Positions 48,258-59,589 of a stretch of DNA of 64,000 nucleotides are shown in pieces (position 1 is the stretch's first letter; each line of letters begins with the position of its first letter). This stretch comes from Ceratothoa steindachneri. Its lineage: Eukaryota; Arthropoda; Malacostraca; Isopoda; Cymothoidae. The translations under genes and the position numbers were made by a program. Where the stretch lies: the NCBI GenBank assembly GCA_963969495.1, contig OZ018324.1:157216172-157280171 (forward strand), in the 5' to 3' direction. A model generated the notes under the pieces. The model worked only from the letters and a program-made list of their open reading frames with translations. It had not been told where the DNA came from and did no database searches.

Positions 48258-48762
48258 TATAAGATTTTAGAGGCAAACGAAGTTAAACATCAGCCAAATT
48301 TCCGCAACCATGGAAAGCTGATAAGATTTTAGAGGGAAGCGAAGTTAAACATCAGCCGAATTTCCGCAACCATGGAAACCTGATAAGATTTTAGAGGGGA
48401 GCGAAGTTAAACATCAGCTGAATTTCCGCAACCCTGGAAAGCTGATAAGATTTTAGAGGGGAGCGAAGTTAAACATCAGCTGAATTTCCGCAACCCTGGA
48501 AAGCTGATAAGATTTTAGAGGGGAGCGAAGTTAAACATCAACCGAATTTCCGCAACCATGGAAACCTGAAAGGATTTTAGAGGGAAGCGAAGTGAAACAT
48601 CAACCGAATTTCCGCAACCATAGAAACCTGATAAGATTTTAGAGGGAAGCAAAGTTAAACATCAACCGAATATCCGCAACCATGGACCTAATAAGATTTT
48701 AGAGGGGAGCAAAGTTAAACATCAACCGAATTTCCGCAACCATGGAAACCTGATAATTACAA
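48258..48762. repeat. 62-bp tandem array, eight copies
   Basis: The unit is AAGATTTTAGAGGGGAGCGAAGTTAAACATCAGC-C/T-GAATTTCCGCAACCATGGAAACCTGAT. Copies start at 48261, 48323, 48385, 48447, 48509, 48571, 48633 and 48693. Period is 62 except one of 60. Adjacent copies share variants (CCCTGG in the middle units), consistent with local duplication. Confidence 0.97.
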
Positions 48763-48769
48763 GAATATC

Positions 48770-50075
48770 TGCATTTATTTACCGGACAAAACTTGTATAC
48801 AATCTTGTAGTATACTTATTCATCGCAGACATGTATAGTAATCATTTTGGTCTCGTCGGTCACATAAGATATTTTCAAATTTATTCTGACTAATTAAATT
48901 TAATTACATCACGTACTATTTTTTAGACAAAGATTTAAAGTACTCTAATTATATTATCAATTTATGCTGGCAATATAATAGTACAAATCTGCTTTCCAAC
49001 ATTTTGGGATGGTAACCTTAAAGGGATACCACATTCATTTTTTGAACTTTATAATACGTTAGATTTTCATATATGAAATTAAAGATAATTAAAAGCTCTT
49101 TTATCCCAACTAAACTACTAATAGCTTTTGGCGCTATTTTTGAGATGCAGGAGGTTCTTTCAGAACCCTCTATTGAAACCTGATATCATATAAATGGCTA
49201 TAGAATTACTAAAAAATAAGCATTAAAACTCAATTTACAACCAAAAGATGCACATAAGATTCAATTATCATTTGAAATCAGTTTTCTTTAGTTCAATTAA
49301 AATTTGTGTTAATGTGGATTAAAACATATTTTTCGGACAAGGTCAACTATAGGCTTTGTTTTTAGTTGGATGGGGAGGGGAGGGTAAATGAATAGTAAGG
49401 GTGTTCTGATACCCTGGAATTTAGTAAAATCTATATTTGAATGATGCTAAAAATATGAAGCAGTTCTTAGGCGCCGATTTCTTTTAGCAAATATTTAAAA
49501 TCGCATGGTATAGTTTTGCGTTTTGTTCACAAATCAACTTTAAAAATCTACGGATTTCTACGAATGTATAAGCTTTGCATTATCATAATTTTAACTATGT
49601 TATAGTCATATTGCTAAAACAAAATATATACTATAAAAAAATGAATAAAATTTGCAATAAAAGTATATAAAAATAAATGGTGAAGTTTTAATTGATTTTT
49701 TGCACAAATGAACTTTAAATATCTAAGAAAAATTTTCGCATATGTATACAATTTTGCATTATCTTAATTTTCACTAGGTTTTAGTCATGTGGCTAAAAAA
49801 ATAATTATAGCATAAAAAAGTGCATAAAATTTGCAATAAAATTATATACAAAACCAAAAACGTGAATTTTTGAACGAAACAACGTGAAAAGTAACTCAAG
49901 AAGAAATGCGTTATCCCCTTAAAATAGCACTAGTTCTTTCCATTTAAAGTTAATTTATATTTATATAAACTTAAAAATTGAAGGGGATATAAAAATAATG
50001 AATGAAATTGGCACATATATGTATTTTATCAAAGCTGACTTACTCAAATATATAAACTATATGTAAATGACGACT
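48770..50075. repeat. AT-rich stretch with a 177-bp direct duplication at 49522-49855
   Basis: 49522-49675 and 49698-49855 share TTGTTCACAAATCAACTTTAAA / TTGCACAAATGAACTTTAAA, GCATTATC-TAATTTT-ACTA-GTT-TAGTCAT, and GCATAAAATTTGCAATAAAA. The copies are diverged. The remainder shows no gene. Confidence 0.7.
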
Positions 50076-50078
50076 GAA

Positions 50079-50480
50079 TTACAATGAGTATGGGAGAACT
50101 GACTTCTTCAAAGTTTTTTTTTGTGTTTTAAACATAGAAAATCTCTGTTGAAGGGCCAACACTAATAGTCTGCAAGCATTTTCACACCCCAGGTACTTAC
50201 CTCTCTCTTCCATCATTCGAATCTCGAGATGGAAACGATCTCCTTGATCTTCGCTATAATTGCCGCAGCTGCCTACAAAAGAGTACATGTAGGTGCGAGC
50301 TGAAAAAGGACATCTTTACGGACATGCGTGACCCAACAAACAGAAATCTTGACAGAAACTCCTTTCCAAAACGTTCTTAGTCTGGATTTCGGCGATTGCG
50401 ACAATAAACACAAAATGAAATCCAGGAATGCCTCTCTCGTTGTCTCCATGCATTTGTCAAAATGAACATCTTTCGTGAGC
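50079..50480 (-). pseudogene. CACTA-family protein relic, copy 5 (C-terminal)
   Basis: Minus-strand VSVKMSFFSSHLHV is followed by GSCGNYSEDQGDRFHLEIRM and MEERGKYLGCENACRLLVLAL. This is the family's HSHLDFF...GDxSDExGxRFHxDIxxMExRYQGxWxxNxMxDYCW segment. It ends near 50079. Confidence 0.7.
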
Positions 50481-50484
50481 TCCC

Positions 50485-51245
50485 TGATTCAAGGAGCATC
50501 AAAACATCCATCCTGCTTCTACTATCGATCAGACGTGGAAGTTTCTGTTCCAGAAATTGAAAACTTAGTTATATTTATTGAAATTGGAAACCTGGTTGTA
50601 TTTATTGAGAGTTCTCATCAAGTTCTTTATTGGACCAAGTTTATGAGTATTTTTGTAAGCAGAATCTTCTGTGGGTTGATGTGATAAACATTGTATGAGC
50701 CTGCTTTTATTTCAGGTCTTGAAATAAATTAATTTAGTATTTTCAAGGTTGAGTATGGTACCCAAAATGTCTTGGCCTGATTATGAAAAAATCGTTGCAT
50801 TTTAGAATTCAGTGCAAAAATTATCGAAGTAAAAGGGAAAAAAACTCGACCTCAAAAAGGACTCAGACATGTCTAAACATTTTGCAATATGTAAATTATG
50901 AAATGTACTTTTTGAGGAAAATTACATGAGATTTTAAGTAAATTGTTTCAAACCGGCACGCGGATCTACGGTTCCCTACAGTATGTGTGTTTATTTAAGT
51001 ATAAATAACTTTCGGAGCAGCATGGAAGCGAAGTGCACTGGGCCGTAAGATATCATGTAACAAAAAGCGTTCGTGCAGATTTCGTTGATCTTTTTGAACG
51101 GACTTTGAATTAATAAGCCTATCGATTATCCACACCTCGTCATACACGGACAAATGCCCATAAAAAATGTTTATAGTTGTAACAATTCGAGACAAAATGG
51201 CAACACCTGATATGTTCCTGCTTGTCATCTTTTCCTTCAAATATA
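50485..51245. other. No gene seen
   Basis: Open minus frame 50995-51240 without recognisable similarity. Confidence 0.35.
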
Positions 51246-51248
51246 TTA

Positions 51249-51660
51249 ACCATTTTTGACTAGATTACTAATCCGTGATGAGAAATGGGTCATGTAGGAC
51301 AATCACAAACGATCACTTGCCTGACAATCACTGCATGAAACTCGAACACAAACTCAAAATTCCGAACTTCATCAACAGAAAGTGATATTGGGTGTTTAGT
51401 AGTACAGTGTAGCATGGTGGATTACGAGTTGCTACGGCCATAAACATTAATCAAGGATAGGCATACGTTGCACAAACTTCACCAAGTCCAATAAAGAGTT
51501 TATCCTGAGGTATCCTTAGTGAAAAAAATCAAAAGGAATTGATCTCTTTTAGCGCGGCCTAACTTTGCTCCTGTAGTGAAAGATAAACTGCAAATCCTCG
51601 ATGGCGAGCTTTTGCCACACCCTTCTCAAGTTCGGGGCAATTTGCTTACCATCTATTCTT
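51249..51660 (+). pseudogene. mariner transposase relic (catalytic part)
   Basis: Plus-strand text: LIRDEKWVM (motif one, about 51268), a stop, DNHKRSLA, KVILGV, WWITSCYGHKH, RIGIRCTNFTKSNK, and later LQILDGELLPHPSQ (about 51590-51635). It matches the stretch from catalytic motif one through the pre-motif-three segment of mariner transposases. Heavily decayed. Confidence 0.7.
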
Positions 51661-51664
51661 GTGA

Positions 51665-52560
51665 GTGCATTTGTTATATCAAGCCTAAAGAATGGTCGTT
51701 TACAGCATAGGATGTACAAATATGCAAATAAACTAATTAATGAAAGCCTAGGATAAAATATGTGAAAATAGTTTGCTTGCTTTGGGAAGTCCATCGAAGT
51801 CGATGATGACGGATGCCCTCATATTGAGGACATCAAGCCTGCACTAGGTTTAAACGGGTAGGAATGTGTGCAGTCTTCGGACCCGTATCTTGACGGAGGG
51901 GAGAAGGACCCCGGTGGCAGGAGAGGCTCGAGACGACCAGGTTTCATCCTCGGCTGCAGGGAGTTGCTGAGACCACCGGTCTGTTGGTAGCCAATTCTGA
52001 AGGATGAGTGAAACTCGCTATTTTAGATTAAAACCTATCAACACTCTCTTAAACCTTCATTTTTCTGATGAATATTTAAAATAGTGTGTTAATAACTGTG
52101 TTTAAAGAGAACAACGTCAGCTGTTTAACCTAGTGGCGGAGTGAAACGTCTCCAATTAATAACCAGGCTTACTTTTTGAGAAATGAGAACGTGAATTGAT
52201 TTAAAATTAGAGAAGGATAAAACCTCAAAGTCAAAGAGACATTAAAAGAAAAACAAATTTCCCAACCAGTGGCAACTAGTAGATAAGAAATGTGGTAACT
52301 TTGGTAAGTACAGAAGTCTCAAATCATCATATATCAGGTATTCATGAATATTTAAAATAATAATTCTGATTGTTTTTAATAAGTATGTAGATAAGTTATT
52401 AAAACGTATGGAATTAAAAAGCGAATTTAAGCATAATAGTTTAAAAGTTATGACATTAGAAAGGGATGCATTTACTACAAGGCCTAGCTACGAGCAGCCC
52501 AGTTCCGGATAAAAGGTTTGCAGAATATTAGAGAGATTAGATTTAAATATAAGCATATAT
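51665..52560. other. No gene seen; GC-rich block at 51785-52010
   Basis: The block contains CATCGAAGTCGATGATGAC and CCCGTATCTTGACGGAGGGGAGAAGGACC. It looks like a retroposed noncoding element (SINE or LINE end), family unknown. Confidence 0.35.
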
Positions 52561-52567
52561 ATTATGG

Positions 52568-53011
52568 CAGGGGTCTCTAACCCGCGGTACGAGGGCCACA
52601 TGCGGCCCGCGAGGCCATTCCGTGTGTCCCGCGGCCACTTGTCAAAATTATCATCGCGTGCAACCCGCCAGATCATTTCCTGGGCCTTCTATCATTCCAA
52701 ACGTGTGTTAAAACATCTTTCTTTCTCAATAGCGTGTTTTAGGTTAGGTTAATTGGTTAGTTCAGGTTAAAACTAGTGCACAGCTCACAGAAGATTACTT
52801 GTACGACGTTCTCTTGCTGAGTGTTAGTTCCATTACCCCTATTTTGATAAGCTTTTCGCTGAGAACTGTCACCAATTGTTTCATTAACAAATTCTCTGAT
52901 TTTGTTCTGTATAACACGTGGTTTTTAGAGGGTTTTTTTTATTGGTGCGGCTCGCAGGAAATCTCGGACTTGTGGATGCGGCCCGTGGTTCTCTGAAGGT
53001 TGGGGACCCTG
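52568..53011. mobile_element. hAT-type MITE with 8-bp target duplication
   Basis: Ends CAGGGGTCTCTAACC and GGTTGGGGACCCTG are inverted repeats. They are flanked by TATTATGG (52560-52567) and TATTAGGG (53012-53019), an 8-bp duplication with one mismatch. Sub-terminal GCGGCCCGCGAGG and GATGCGGCCCGTGG are also inverted. At 444 bp with no transposase, it is a non-autonomous hAT element. Confidence 0.9.
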
Positions 53012-53024
53012 TATTAGGGTATCC

Positions 53025-53885
53025 CTCGAGCAATATAGTGTAAAATTGAATGATAGATTTGTTCCAGTTTGAGTCTCTAAAATTTTTCCTCCTGTGTAGT
53101 GTAAAAATTGCGGAGGGGAAATGTAGTCCTGATTGGTCATCATTTAAAGGTCGCCCTCATAACTGAAAATCAGACTCATTTGTTAAAATTTAACAGCTGT
53201 CTACAGTTTCTTCTGTGATTCAACTAAATAAAAAAAAGTTGTAAAAGTAACGGAAGTAAAACACTTAAAATTGCAAAGAAAAAACATTTAATTAGAAAAT
53301 CGAAAGAAAGGAGATAATTTGGTGAATAATAGCATAAAATAGCGAATCCAAAAAAGAGTACTACTTTTATGTTAATAAGTGGTTATTTATTTCGCGTTTT
53401 TACTCAAGCTGATTGGTTAGAAGTTGAATGTTGCTTGAATGATGAACTGGAACTGTTCTTTCACTGTTAACTTTCCATTCAACTCCTTAACCAGTGCCAC
53501 AGCACATTCTGCCCTGTCATTCAACACCGGAAGTTTAGAAACTACAGCCCAATCTTGTACTTTTTCAGAATTTGACATCGATAACGAGAGATGATAGAGC
53601 AGAAATTATGCGGCAATAAAAGTTTTTAGAATAATCCTTGAATGTTCTTTATGAACAGCTGCTAGATTTTGATGGCTCAGAGCCCTTTAGCCATAAATTT
53701 CTATTAGTGCATAGCATTAGGGGTATGGAACTCCCCCCCCCCCCCACAAAAGTAATTAAATGAACAGGTAATGCCTGATAGTCATCACAAACTTGAAGTG
53801 CTTGTGATTTTGCAATGTGGGTGAGCTTTGTTCTATGCTTAGCAATCGCTGTTTTGGTGAGCGTTTCTGTGTCCGCTCTTTTTTT
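53025..53885. other. No gene seen
   Basis: AT-rich; poly-C run near 53731-53744. No recognisable gene. Confidence 0.4.
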
Positions 53886-53887
53886 TA

Positions 53888-54910
53888 ACTGCGGCGAAGC
53901 GAGCAGCAGGTCTATGGGTGATGCCAATCTCGTGTTGCGTTCATCTTCTGTCCGCAACGAGTCGATAGCTCAATGTAGCCAGCTAAAACTAATGCTACCA
54001 AAGGTAATTGAGGTCGCTGAGTTCAAATATTATATGAGTTTACCACCAGGTGGTGCTGAATCAGCCATTTCTATTAACTGCGAAGAAGCGAGCAGCAGGT
54101 CTATGGGTGATGCCAATCTCGTGTAGTGTTCATCTCCTGGCCGCAACGAGTCCCTGGCTTAATGTAGCTATCTAAAACCAATGCTACCAAAGGTAATTAA
54201 GGTCGCTGAGTTAAAAAAAGATATGAGTTTACCACCAGGTGGTGCTGAATCAGCCATTTCTATTAACTGCGGCGAAGCGAGCAGCAGGTCTATGGGTGAT
54301 GCAAATCTCGTGTTGTGTTCATCTCCTGGCCGCAACAAGTCACTGGCTTAATGTAACCAGCTAAAACCAATGCTACCAAAGGTAATTGAGGTCGCTGAGT
54401 TCAAATATGATATTAGTTTACCACCAGGTGGTGCTGAATCGGCCATTTCTATTAAGTGCGAAGAAGCGAGCAGCAGATCTATGGGTGATGCAAATCTCAT
54501 GTTGTGTTGATCTCCTGGCCGCAACGAGTCACTGGCTTAATGTAGCCAGCTAAAACCAATGCTACCAAAGGTAATTGAGGTCACTGAGTTCAAATATGAT
54601 ATGAGTTTACCACCAGGTGGTGCTGAATCGGCCATTTCTATTAACTGCGACGAAGCGAGCAAATCTCATGTTGTGTTGATCTCCTGGCCGCAACGAGTCA
54701 CTGGCTTAATATAGCCAGCTAAAACCAATGCTACCAAAGGTAATTGAGGTTTCTGAGTCCAAATTTGATATTAGCTGACAACCACGTGGAGCCACCTAGT
54801 GACTAGGTATCTAGATTGGCCATTTTTTTATATAACAAGGTAAAACCAAGGTTAACAGGGGTAATTAGGGTCATTGAGTAAAATTCTGAGGTCAGTTGAC
54901 CACCAGGTGG
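53888..54910. repeat. 189-bp tandem array, about five and a half copies
   Basis: Units start at 53889, 54078, 54267, 54456 and 54645 with CTGCGGCGAAGCGAGCAGCAGG-type text and end with TTACCACCAGGTGGTGCTGAATC. Each contains the palindrome ACCACCAGGTGGT. The fifth unit lacks about 20 bp after GCGAGC, and the last part (54780-54910) is strongly diverged. Frames in it are artefacts. Confidence 0.97.
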
Positions 54911-54914
54911 TGAC

Positions 54915-55785
54915 CTTTGTGGCTCACAGTGACTTGCGATGACTTTTGAAGATGAGTAAGCAATTCAAGTTTTACAAAAATAAATATGTTAATTAAAGTA
55001 AATATGTTGTTAATTAAAAATAACTATAAAATTGTAAGCTACTCACTTTAATATTTTTTTTTGTTATTTTATAAATTTTATTTAAGTTTTAAAACAGCTT
55101 CTGTAAGTATGCACAACCAGCTAGACAAGATGTTCTATCATATTGGCCTACATTGTAATTGCTAGTGCAACACCGTTTTGGATGACAGATCTAGTGTTGG
55201 CGTAGACCTACCTGTATTAATAATAGTTTCTCTTTCATTATAAGTCATCGCACTTAACTTTTTAATAATTTTTCAATAATGTAATCACATTTTTTCACAA
55301 CTTCCTTTCCATTGATTTTGTTTAAAAGGGGGTTATCACTTAAAGAGATGAATAAACAATACGCTACACTTATCTAAGCACTGCCCCCGGGATACTGATC
55401 TCAAAGATACGAAGGCCGGGTGACTATGGTAGGCCCGCCAGAATCCCAGAAATATTAACAAAATGCTTAAGATATAAGAGCTTAACCATACTAGAGTTTT
55501 TGCTATTTAACTGCTATTTAAAGGCAGGAAGCCCGTGTTTGTTTATGTTTCGTTCAAGGAGCGCAATAATATGTTGTTTATGTCCCAGTTAAAATCAGAT
55601 AGGGTCATTTTTGTTTCAAATTCTGACTTGGCGAAAACTAAAAGCACAAAAATAAAAAAACAAAAAAATGAATGTTACTTACATTATTCTGGTAGGTATA
55701 GATTCGCAATGGCGGCGAGGAAGGCGTGGTATCTATCGCAAATTGTCGTTTTTATTCCAAAAGGAAATTTAAAAAAAAAATGGCG
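54915..55785. other. No gene seen
   Basis: AT-rich to about 55500; the plus frame from 55535 is partly the antisense shadow of the Merlin relic. Confidence 0.4.
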
Positions 55786-55789
55786 GTTA

Positions 55790-56480
55790 CGAGATACCCG
55801 TCTTAATGGCTGCTTTGGCGGCCGTATTTTGAGATTAATGCTCTCGCATCCCGTCATACACGTTCGCGATTTTGTGTACTTGCCCCGGTCTCTGGGTCAC
55901 AAACTTCTTGGAATGGTTGACGGTTCTGTGGTGGTAGCCTTCTAACTCCAAGCCTGAGTAGGCGGACCAGCAATCAGAAATAATTAGAGTTCCGGGCAAA
56001 ATCCACTTTTTGGTAATCGCCAGAAGAGTTTATTTTGTTCGATCTGGAACGGCAACCCTAAAAAATATTTTTTGTTTCCCTTTCGAACCCACCGAAAACC
56101 CCCAAACCATCAACCCCTCTTCCTTTATCATGTTTACGTTTTAAAAACTTGGTCTCATCAATTTCCACCACTTTACCGACCCTGCCTAATTGTTTCGAAT
56201 TTTTTTCACAATAGTCAATTGCTACCTCCCTACAGAAACTAAACCAGTCAACCAAAGTTTTTTTCGGAAACAGCACCCTCCTCTGAGATGCGTTCTAGAG
56301 TACTTTGGTTCCAAACAAACCAATAAATGATCTGAAGGATCGTTTCTATAGGGAGCCATGCCTTTGAAAAAAATGTTCCGTTAAGAGCAGATCGGTAAAT
56401 AAAATGGCGTACATTTTCACCGCTGTCTTCGTCGCGTTTATATTTTGGTACAAAAACGGATTGCTAATTGGCATAGTTTA
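55790..56480 (-). pseudogene. Merlin (ISXO2/IS1016-like) transposase pseudogene
   Basis: The minus strand reads GTFFSKAWLPIETILQIIYW, then (56276) LFPKKTLVDWFSFCREVAID, GKVVEIDETKFLKRKH, VDGLGVFGGFERETKNIF, VAVPDRTK, a stop, KWILPGTLIISDCWSAYS, EGYHHRTVNHSKKFV. EIDETKF and ISDCW hold the first two catalytic acidic residues (near 56150 and 55970). The third (expected in an IESxW block) is lost in the frameshifted end. The usual length is about 300 residues; roughly 220 remain. Confidence 0.9.
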
Positions 56481-56649
56481 TGGTTAAAACTAGGGTGGTA
56501 TCTGATCGCCTTCGATGCTCTAACTTTAGATCATGACTAATAAAAACATTCTTGATAAAGGCTTTCGCGATTGGTAGTCTTGCAACGGTCACAGAATTTC
56601 ACCTCTCGCGCTGCAATGCTAATAACCTCGGCAGTTCTCTTTAATCATT

Positions 56650-56694
56650 ACTTTGGTTCGATTAGATAAAGCAGACAAATATTCGAACCAAAGT
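56650..56694. repeat. Perfect 12-bp inverted repeat
   Basis: ACTTTGGTTCGA (56650-56661) and TCGAACCAAAGT (56683-56694) flank a 21-nt loop. Function unknown. Confidence 0.9.
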
Positions 56695-56699
56695 CTTAC

Positions 56700-57385
56700 T
56701 TTATCGTGCTAGACGTTATTAGTAAAGCACTCGAATTTTTAGACTTATTATAAACACTCCAAGGAGGAGTTTAGCACAATGCTTACAAGGGTTCGCCTAA
56801 AAATTTAATAACTTTCTCACGGTCACTATTCATGAGCCAAGGGATAAACAGTTTCTTGGACAAGCTTCATATAGACCTTCCATAATTCAAACTGCTTGAC
56901 CTTCATGATTGATTGCACATTGAGAATTCCCGCCAAAAAACAGTTGAAGCAAAAAGAGGTAATTATTATTTTAAAATAGTAAGAAAACTAAAAAAAAATA
57001 CAGAAATTGCAAAAGAAAATAATAAATAATTAAACAACCAAAAATATTTTAAAAAGTTAGGAATTCATAGCATATTTGTATGTCAATCCCCCCCAAAAAA
57101 GTTCCAAGATAATTTCGAATTATTTATTCTAAAAGAGTAAACAATTTAATAAAACGATTAATAAACGATATATTATATAAAAAAGAAAGAATTGAGTGTA
57201 AAAAAAGTTGTGAAAAAAGGTAAAAAAGAAAGTACAAAACAAAGCAGTGTTCGTTGATGGATGCCGTCATTGAAATTATAGCAAAACATGGTCTTATAAA
57301 CATGAGTTAGGGGCTTTGCCCCCCACACCCCCTATAGTATTGTTTGTTTAGGGTGGACGCCTCCCCAAGGCAGGGCCTGCAACTA
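56700..57385. other. No gene seen
   Basis: AT-rich, then at 57307-57370 a GC-rich stretch (GGGGCTTTGCCCCCCACACC and GGACGCCTCCCC) just before the LINE start, probably a different noncoding repeat. Confidence 0.4.
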
Positions 57386-57387
57386 GT

Positions 57388-59442
57388 AAATCGAAGAAAC
57401 TTGATTTGAGAAGAGCAGACTTTGCAGGTCTTCGTGCTGGATTGACTGACGTGAGGCTAGAAGTGTGCGAGGCTGTCGAAGACTCGTAGAACAGTTTCAA
57501 AACCACATTTTTGAGTCTTCAATTGCGTTTCATCCCTCTGAAATGCCCCCGTCGGTCTCCTGTTCAACCAAAGTGGTTTAATCGAGAAATCGGCCAACTG
57601 CTTAGGGAAAAGAGAAATGTATACCGGCAATCGAAGATCTCGGGTGACTTTGATGAATACCGGAGGCTAGCCAGGATAGTGAAGTCCAGCATAAGGACGG
57701 CTAAGAGGTCTGAGGAACTCCGAGTGGCGAGACTTTGTAAAGAGAATCCCAAGGAGTTCTTTGGATATGTAAACAGCCGTAAACCCATCCGTCGGACGAT
57801 TGGCCCTTTGAGGAATGAGGAGGGGACATTAAAGCACTCAGCTGCAGAAAATGCTAACCTCCTAAACGACTACTTTTCTTCAGTGTTATACTGAAGAGTG
57901 TGGTCCCATCCCCCAGCCAAGGGATTCCTACTCGGGGAAAAGCTGGAGGATATGAACTTCACCGAAGGAAAAATAGAAAAGAAGATCACTGACCTAATGA
58001 CAAATAAGTCACCTGGCCCGGATGGGTTTCTACCTAAAGTGTTGAAAGAAGTGCGCGAACAAGTGTCACGACACCTGAGCGCAATCTTCAACATGTCAAT
58101 CCGGACCAAATGCGTTCCTAGAGACTGGCGTAAAGCGAAGGTGACTCCTATCTTCAAGAAAGGAGACCGTAGCCAACCGTTGAACTACCGACCTATCAGT
58201 CTAACTTCGATAGTCGGTAAACTCATGGAAAGCATCATGGTGGACAAAATGACGTCGCATTTAGATTCAAAGCTGCTACTGAGGAGTTCTCACCACGGCT
58301 TCCGATAGCAACGGTCATGCCTGACGAACCTTGTGAAATTCTTCCACTTCGTCTTCAGTGAGCACGATCGGGACAAGGCGGTGGATGTGGTCTACTTAGA
58401 TTTTCAGAAAGCCTTTGATAAGGTACCACACCGCCGCCTTCTCCGGAAAGTGCGAGCGCTGGGCCTAGACGAAAAAGTAGCAGGCTGGATAGAGAACTGG
58501 CTAAATGGCAGACGGCAACGGGTGGTGCTGAATGGCCTTGCATTTGAGTGAGTGCCCGTTACTAGCGGAGTGTCTCAAGGTTCTGTCCTAGGACCACTAC
58601 TATTCATCATCTACCTCAACGACATGGACGGTGACATGGTTGCCAAGATTTCGAAATTTGCCAAAGATACCAAGCTTGGTATGAACGTTGCAAAGGATGG
58701 AAATACTGCCCACCTGCAAGATGATCTTCGTAAAATTGGGGAGTGGTTTGATACGTGGCAAATGCCTTTCAATGTAAACAAATGCAAAGTGATGCATATC
58801 GGCCACCAAAATCTCCAATCACCCTATATCCTTAAGGCCACTGCTCTTGAATTCACCGACACTGAGAAGGACTTGGGTGTAACTATCACCAGTAACCTCA
58901 AGTTCTCGAAACAGTGTATTGAGGTGGAGAAGAAAGCCCAAAGAATGTTAGGGTATATAAAGTGACAGTTTGGATATCGGAACAAGGGGATAGTACTCTG
59001 TCTATACAATTCCCTCGTCCGACCGCACCTGGAGTATGTCATACAGTTTTGGAGTCCTTAATTTCTTAGGGACATCGCGAGATTGGAACGCGTGCAAGCC
59101 AGGGCAACCAAACGGATTCCTTCTATCAGACATAAAAGTTATGAAGATAGATTAAGGGAATTAGATCTGTTCTCATTGGAAACCCGTAGACTACGTGGTC
59201 ATCTCATCGAAGTTTTCAAAATACTTCGAGGATTCGACAATGTTGACTACAGGGATATTTTCAGCCTTAATGAGAGCAGAATAAGAAATCATGGCTTCAC
59301 ACTTCAGCTGAAGCGTTACAACTGCGATCTGTGTGGGAAATTTTTCACGTACAGTATCTGCAGGAGCTGGAACGCACTTCCGATAGAGGTTTTCAACAGC
59401 AATTCTGTTGACCAGTTCAAGACAAGACTAACAAAGTCTTGA
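57388..59442 (+). pseudogene. CR1-like reverse transcriptase, near-complete but inactivated
   Basis: Domain order: pre-RT linker (PKWFNREIGQLLREKRNVYR); RT fingers (NKSPGPDGFLPKVLKEV, WRKAKVTPIFKKGDR, NYRPISLTSIVGKLME); motif A (VVYLDFQKAFDKVPH, about 58387); motif B (SGVSQGSVLGPLLF, about 58564); motif C; thumb (EKDLGVTI, CLYNSLVRPHLEYV); C-terminus (LERVQARATKRIP, RSWNALPIEVFN). Motif C, normally FADD, reads FAKD at 58657-58668, losing a catalytic Asp. There is a frameshift near 57890 and stops at about 58306, 58549, 58963 and 59058. Nucleotide context is GC-richer than its surroundings, in keeping with a fairly recent insertion. Confidence 0.95.
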
Positions 59443-59580
59443 AAAGTGGCCGTTTAGGGAGGACTTAAGGCAATTGAGCGGGGATGTGCCCGCTCGACAG
59501 CTAGTCCTAATGTACCCTCATTGAATGGACCGTAAGGTCTTCTAGGGTACTTATTATCCTTGTTACCCCTTTTAATGCTA
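57388..59580 (+). mobile_element. CR1-like LINE, 5'-truncated
   Basis: It begins abruptly at KSKKLDLRRADFAGLRAGL (57388), within the linker before RT, so the endonuclease domain is absent. This fits ordinary 5' truncation. The coding part ends at 59445 and about 130 bp of GC-richer 3' UTR follows. Confidence 0.88.
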
Positions 59581-59589
59581 CTTTAGTTA

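Noticed and set aside
48258..48762. Regular direct repeats that might suggest a CRISPR array
   Set aside because: The 62-bp units are contiguous with no variable spacers, and the genome is eukaryotic.
55535..55945. 136-codon plus-strand frame
   Set aside because: Its second half is the antisense of the Merlin transposase, and its first half has no recognisable similarity.
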